Positions 28,959-32,404 of a stretch of DNA of 32,404 nt are shown here, piece by piece. The DNA comes from Porticoccaceae bacterium (GTDB lineage: Bacteria; Pseudomonadota; Gammaproteobacteria; Pseudomonadales; Porticoccaceae). Position 1 is the stretch's first letter. Each line of letters starts with the position of its first letter. A program made the position numbers and the translations under genes. The DNA lies in assembly GCA_024639885.1 (NCBI GenBank), contig JAHEGD010000023.1:1-32404 (forward strand). The letters are read 5' to 3'. Under the pieces are notes generated by a model. It saw nothing but the letters and a program-made list of their open reading frames with translations. It was not told where the DNA came from and searched no databases.

Positions 28959-30857
28959 CTAGCCGGCAGCCGGCAACTCGGCCGGGTAGCCGAGCGTGGC
29001 CAGTGCCGCGGTAATCTCGTCCAGTATCACCGGGTCATCAATGGTCGCCGGCATCTTCCACGGTGCACCGTCGGCGATACTGCGCATGGTGGCGCGCAAA
29101 ATCTTGCCTGAACGGGTTTTTGGCAGACGGTTCACCACCGCGCAGAGCTTAAACGCCGCGACCGGCCCAATATCGGCGCGCACCTTGGCGATCGCCTCGG
29201 CGACAATCTCGTCCTCGCTCTGGCTGACACCGGCGTTTAGCACCAACAGCCCCATCGGAAGCTGGCCCTTCATCGGGCAGGCGATACCGATCACCGCGCA
29301 CTCGGCTACCGCCGGGTGGCCTGCCAGCACCTCCTCGATCGCACCGGTAGAGAGGCGGTGGCCGGCGACATTGATCACATCATCGGTACGCGCCATCACA
29401 AACACATAGCCGTTGTCGTCTATGTAACCGGCGTCACCGGTTTCGTAATAACCGGGAAACTTCTCAAAATAGGCGCTCTGATAGCGCTGCGGGGCATTCC
29501 AGAGCGTGGTGAAAGTCCCCGGCGGCAGCGGATTTTTGACTACCAGCGCACCAATGGTACCGGCCGCAACCGGCTCGCCCTGCTCGTCTAGCACTGCGAC
29601 GTTGTAGCCCGGCACTGGCCGCGCCGGCGAGCCGGCGACGATCGGCAGTTGCTCACGGCCCAAACAGTTAGCACAGATAGACCAGCCGGTCTCGGTCTGC
29701 CACCAGTGGTCTATCACCGGTCGCTGGAGCTTTTCAAGCGCCCAGTTGAGGGTGTCGGGGTCGCAGCGCTCCCCGGCTAAAAACAGTGCCTGCAGTGAAC
29801 TCAAGTCGTAGCGGTGCATCAGCTCGGCGTTGGGGTCCTCTTTGCGGATCGCCCTAAACGCGGTCGGAGCGGTAAACAGCACCTTCACCTTGTGCTGCTC
29901 TATCACCCGCCAGAACGCGCCGGCATCGGGTGTACCAACCGGCTTGCCTTCGTAGATAACCGTGGTATTGCCGTTAAACAACGGCCCGTAGACGATATAG
30001 GAGTGGCCGACTACCCAACCGACATCTGAGGCGGCCCAGTAGACATCGCCGGGCTTCACATTATAAATATTGGCCATGCTCCACTTGAGCGCCACGATGC
30101 TGCCGCCAGTGTCGCGCACCACCCCTTTGGGCTGGCCGGTGGTACCGGAGGTGTAGAGAATATAGAGCGGGTGGTTGGCCGCCAGCGGCAGACAATCCAC
30201 ACTCGGTGCAGCCGCTACGCCACTCTGCCAATCTATATCGCGCGGGCCGAGCTGAGCCGGGCACTCTGGCCGCTCCAACACAATGCTAGCGGCTGGCTGG
30301 TGGCTGGCCAGTTCTATCGCCTGGTTGAGTAGCGGCTGGTACTCGACTACCCGATTGGGCTCAATGCCACAGGTGGCGGTCACCACCACCTTGGGGGTGG
30401 CATCGTCGATACGCACCGCCAGCTCATTGCTGGCAAAGCCGCCAAACACTACCGAGTGCACGGCGCCTATCCGCGCGCAACCCAGCATCGCCACCGCCGC
30501 CTCGGGGATCATCGGCATATACAGCAGCACCCGATCGCCCTGCTCTACCCCCTGCTGGCGGAGCAGGCCAGCAAACCGGCTAACCTGCTCAAGCAGCTGG
30601 TTGTAACTGATGGTGCGCTGGCTGGCGGTGACCGGGCTATCGTAGATAATCGCCGCTTGATCGCCTCGCCCCTGCTCTACCTGCAGGTCGACTGCGTTGT
30701 AACAGGCATTGGTGGTGCCGTCCGGGAACCAGCGGTAAAAAGGTGGCTGGCTGTCGTCGAGCAGCTGGCTGGGCGGTTGGTACCAGTGAACATCGGCAGC
30801 GGCGTCGCGCCACATTGCCTGCTCGCTAGCCGGCAGCTGGGAAAGGGGTAGCTCCAT
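28959..30857 (-). CDS. prpE: Propionate--CoA ligase, PrpE type
   Basis: A 632-residue AMP-forming acyl-CoA synthetase. The adenylation motifs ILYTSGTTGQPKGVVRD, WWQTETGWS and YETGDAGYID are present, as is the catalytic lysine in PKTRSGKILR near the C-terminus. The VLFTAPTAFRAIRKEDPN stretch, and Trp after TETG (Gly in Acs), point to the PrpE rather than the Acs branch. It activates propionate, and probably acetate less well, to acyl-CoA. GAGG lies about six bases before the ATG. No prpB/C/D methylcitrate genes are in the window. It precedes the kor operon in the same direction across a 276-base control region. Confidence 0.9.
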   Translation of the reverse strand: MELPLSQLPASEQAMWRDAAADVHWYQPPSQLLDDSQPPFYRWFPDGTTNACYNAVDLQVEQGRGDQAAIIYDSPVTASQRTISYNQLLEQVSRFAGLLRQQGVEQGDRVLLYMPMIPEAAVAMLGCARIGAVHSVVFGGFASNELAVRIDDATPKVVVTATCGIEPNRVVEYQPLLNQAIELASHQPAASIVLERPECPAQLGPRDIDWQSGVAAAPSVDCLPLAANHPLYILYTSGTTGQPKGVVRDTGGSIVALKWSMANIYNVKPGDVYWAASDVGWVVGHSYIVYGPLFNGNTTVIYEGKPVGTPDAGAFWRVIEQHKVKVLFTAPTAFRAIRKEDPNAELMHRYDLSSLQALFLAGERCDPDTLNWALEKLQRPVIDHWWQTETGWSICANCLGREQLPIVAGSPARPVPGYNVAVLDEQGEPVAAGTIGALVVKNPLPPGTFTTLWNAPQRYQSAYFEKFPGYYETGDAGYIDDNGYVFVMARTDDVINVAGHRLSTGAIEEVLAGHPAVAECAVIGIACPMKGQLPMGLLVLNAGVSQSEDEIVAEAIAKVRADIGPVAAFKLCAVVNRLPKTRSGKILRATMRSIADGAPWKMPATIDDPVILDEITAALATLGYPAELPAAG

Positions 30858-30980
30858 GGGGACCTCGCAGTATCAATAGGCACACTGCACCAGCCAAACC
30901 GGCCGTGCAATCAATACCCCCTACTCTACTGCCGACGATTACGGGCAACTATTCGACTATCGGCCAATACCCGCAAAGAA

Positions 30981-31730
30981 TTACAGTGGCGCCGCAATCG
31001 TCACTTGCAGGGCATTAAGCGTCACTCGGTTATCGGCGTTCAGCGCACCGCGCTGGTACCGCCAGCTGATTGGCCAGGTAAAACCACGGTACTCTCCGCC
31101 GATAAATACAAATGAGTCTCTGCCATCGGCTACCGCCTGGGTTCGCGCGGAAAGCGCCTCACCCAAACGCCCTCGCGCGGTGGCATCTATCTGCCAATCG
31201 CTTTGGCCGATACCGGCCACCAGGCTAGCCTGCTCTGACCAGCGGTAGCCCCAGCCCAACGACAGGTCAGCGGTCGACACATCTGAGCGGATGGTGGCAG
31301 CGACCGGGCGCGTACCGCGCACACCCGAAAAATCACCCTCTACCCGGTAATCAATGTAATCGGCGCTGGCAACAACCGTGTGACGGTCAGATAGTGGGTG
31401 GCGGTACTCGTAGCCGACGCCATAGAAATAGCTGTCCGCTGAGCCACTAACCGAGGCGCCCAAAAATGAGGCCTGCTCTTTTGGCGAGTAGCCGCCGCCA
31501 GCTAACAGGTATACCTTGCCATATCGGCGGTGCGCTGCCGCCAGCTGTAACGCCGCACCACCCACCCGAAAAGAGGCCCGCTTATCTTGGATAGCGATCG
31601 GCTGGCTCGCCTCTTTATAGTGCAGCTGCGCACCAACCGAATAGTCAAGCTCGGCCCCTGTAACCGGCACCGCCAACGGCAACGGCAACAGCAGAGAACA
31701 GCGCAGCCAAGCGGGCACCACGCTAATCAC
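30981..31730 (-). CDS. Exported protein, probable outer-membrane beta-barrel, unknown
   Basis: About 249 residues. The N-terminus (after VISVVPAWLRC) is a hydrophobic signal peptide, cleaved near VTGA-ELDYS. The mature part is rich in alternating beta-strand segments with aromatic girdle residues (YFYGVGYEYRHPL, ADYIDYRVEG, LSLGWGYRWSEQASLVAGIG, FVFIGGEYRGFTW), the pattern of an 8-12-strand barrel. It ends in Leu rather than the usual Phe. GTG 31730 is used; a TTG at 31733 is equally possible. It overlaps the end of the upstream gene by a few bases, so the two are coupled. I recognise no named family. Confidence 0.65.
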   Translation of the reverse strand: MISVVPAWLRCSLLLPLPLAVPVTGAELDYSVGAQLHYKEASQPIAIQDKRASFRVGGAALQLAAAHRRYGKVYLLAGGGYSPKEQASFLGASVSGSADSYFYGVGYEYRHPLSDRHTVVASADYIDYRVEGDFSGVRGTRPVAATIRSDVSTADLSLGWGYRWSEQASLVAGIGQSDWQIDATARGRLGEALSARTQAVADGRDSFVFIGGEYRGFTWPISWRYQRGALNADNRVTLNALQVTIAAPL

Positions 31731-32404
31731 CAATACTCAAAGTCGCCTCTATTGAGCGGATATTGCGCTCTAGCGAATCGGCCAGCGGCAGCGTGGTGGT
31801 AATGCGCACAAAGTAGTCACCCTCCCGCAACAGCGCCCCGGGAGAATCAAACGGTAGTTTGTTGATCACTGAGAGCAACTTCAGGTTTAGCGTGCTGGGG
31901 TAGTTCGGACCGTTGGCATCCACGGTAAGCAGATCCACATTGGCGTTCTCCACTGCTAAATCAACCAGCGAGCCGCCACCGGTTACATAGCTGGCATCAA
32001 CGGTCTGAACCGGAACCGATATAGACGCAACCTCACCATCAGAGGCCCAGTCGAGAGTAAAGTCGAGACGGACATGTCGCTCACCGGCGCTACGCGCTGC
32101 ATCGGTGCCATCAAAGACATCGACAATCACCTCAGCAGATTCCGCGCCCACGGGCAGTGATGCCAGTGTCAGCTCAATGGTAGGGACTTTAAAATCACCG
32201 TCGGTCGCGGCGTTCTCCATGTTAGCCAAATTGAGCGGCTGGCTAGCAATATCCAGCGACAACACGCCACCGGCCCAGCTCATTGGTAGCGTACGCAGCT
32301 CGTCGCTACCAGTGGCCGGGTTGTAGTCGCGCAGCCGCGGCGTCACCTCGGACAGCTGGAATCCGTTAACCCCTACCGGGGTAAATGTCAGCGGCTCGGC
32401 AAGC
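31723..32404 (-). CDS. Unidentified protein, 3' part only (runs off window)
   Basis: The frame is open from the right edge to TAG at 31723-31725, giving 227 visible residues. A GTG at 32346 could be read as a start, but coding-like sequence continues upstream (LAEPLTFTPVGVNGFQLSE), so the gene is probably truncated by the window. The visible part is acidic, strand-rich and almost cysteine-free (VPTIELTLASLPVGAESAEV, then FTLDWASDGEVASISVPV), like an exported or surface protein with immunoglobulin-like folds. It is translationally coupled to the barrel gene, which suggests that they form a surface pair. No family recognised. Confidence 0.6.
   Translation of the reverse strand, partial: LAEPLTFTPVGVNGFQLSEVTPRLRDYNPATGSDELRTLPMSWAGGVLSLDIASQPLNLANMENAATDGDFKVPTIELTLASLPVGAESAEVIVDVFDGTDAARSAGERHVRLDFTLDWASDGEVASISVPVQTVDASYVTGGGSLVDLAVENANVDLLTVDANGPNYPSTLNLKLLSVINKLPFDSPGALLREGDYFVRITTTLPLADSLERNIRSIEATLSIGD

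Noticed and set aside
28959-30857. Calling the acyl-CoA synthetase acetyl-CoA synthetase (acs)
   Set aside because: The Trp after TETG and the internal TAPTAFRAIRKEDPN stretch favour the PrpE branch.

Overview
This window is a GC-rich chromosomal segment of a gammaproteobacterium. The strongest evidence is the minus-strand block nnrD-tsaE-amiB-mutL-miaA-hfq-hflX-hflK-hflC followed by DUF2065-hisZ-purA, a gene order typical of that class. orn and rsgA lie close by, as they often do there. MutL carries an endonuclease-type metal motif, which suggests a lineage without MutH (outside the Enterobacteria/Vibrio type). A 2-oxoacid:acceptor oxidoreductase operon adds an anaerobe- or autotroph-like flavour to central metabolism. 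The genus cannot be named from the sequence alone.

Layout, left to right. (1) 1-118: the right end of an IS3-family insertion sequence (last 22 codons of the transposase plus terminal sequence), cut by the window edge. (2) 119-388: a relic-like stretch with a possible decayed minus-strand reading frame. (3) 389-6132: a three-gene plus-strand cassette of exported redox proteins: a heme-c/Vgb-like beta-propeller protein, a lipoprotein PQQ dehydrogenase of the membrane glucose dehydrogenase type without its membrane domain, and a membrane-anchored cytochrome c-PQQ fusion resembling polyvinyl alcohol dehydrogenase. (4) 6133-8077: a DUF1145 membrane protein, a strongly folded intergenic element, an AEC-family transporter and a CBS-pair protein. 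(5) 8152-21166: the long minus-strand housekeeping block, broken by intrinsic terminators after hfq and after hflC; DUF2065-hisZ-purA appears to restart from its own promoter. (6) 21217-23938: queG, orn and rsgA. (7) 23942-28682: a minus-strand operon of a GltD-like FAD/iron-sulfur protein and the alpha and beta subunits of a 2-oxoacid oxidoreductase, with a well-organised promoter/operator region upstream. (8) 28959-30857: a PrpE-type acyl-CoA synthetase. (9) 30981-32404: an exported, probably beta-barrel protein and, overlapping it, the 3' part of an unidentified gene that runs off the right edge.

How the genes may work together. The PQQ cassette looks like a periplasmic oxidation system: two quinoproteins oxidise sugar- or polyol-like substrates, and heme c groups pass electrons to the respiratory chain. 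In the kor operon, KorAB would interconvert a 2-oxoacid and its acyl-CoA, with the FAD/Fe-S protein linking the low-potential electrons to NAD(P)H. The neighbouring PrpE feeds acyl-CoA into the same area of metabolism. The housekeeping block covers cell-wall splitting (AmiB), tRNA modification (TsaE, MiaA, QueG), mismatch repair (MutL), RNA chaperoning (Hfq), ribosome GTPases (HflX, RsgA), membrane protease control (HflKC), metabolite repair (NnrD), and histidine and purine synthesis (HisZ, PurA).

No tRNA, rRNA or CRISPR array was seen. I found no complete unknown defence or mobile system. The most interesting points are the PQQ/heme cassette beside an IS end, the folded element at 6504-6618, the promoter-hairpin arrangement before DUF2065, and the kor control region.
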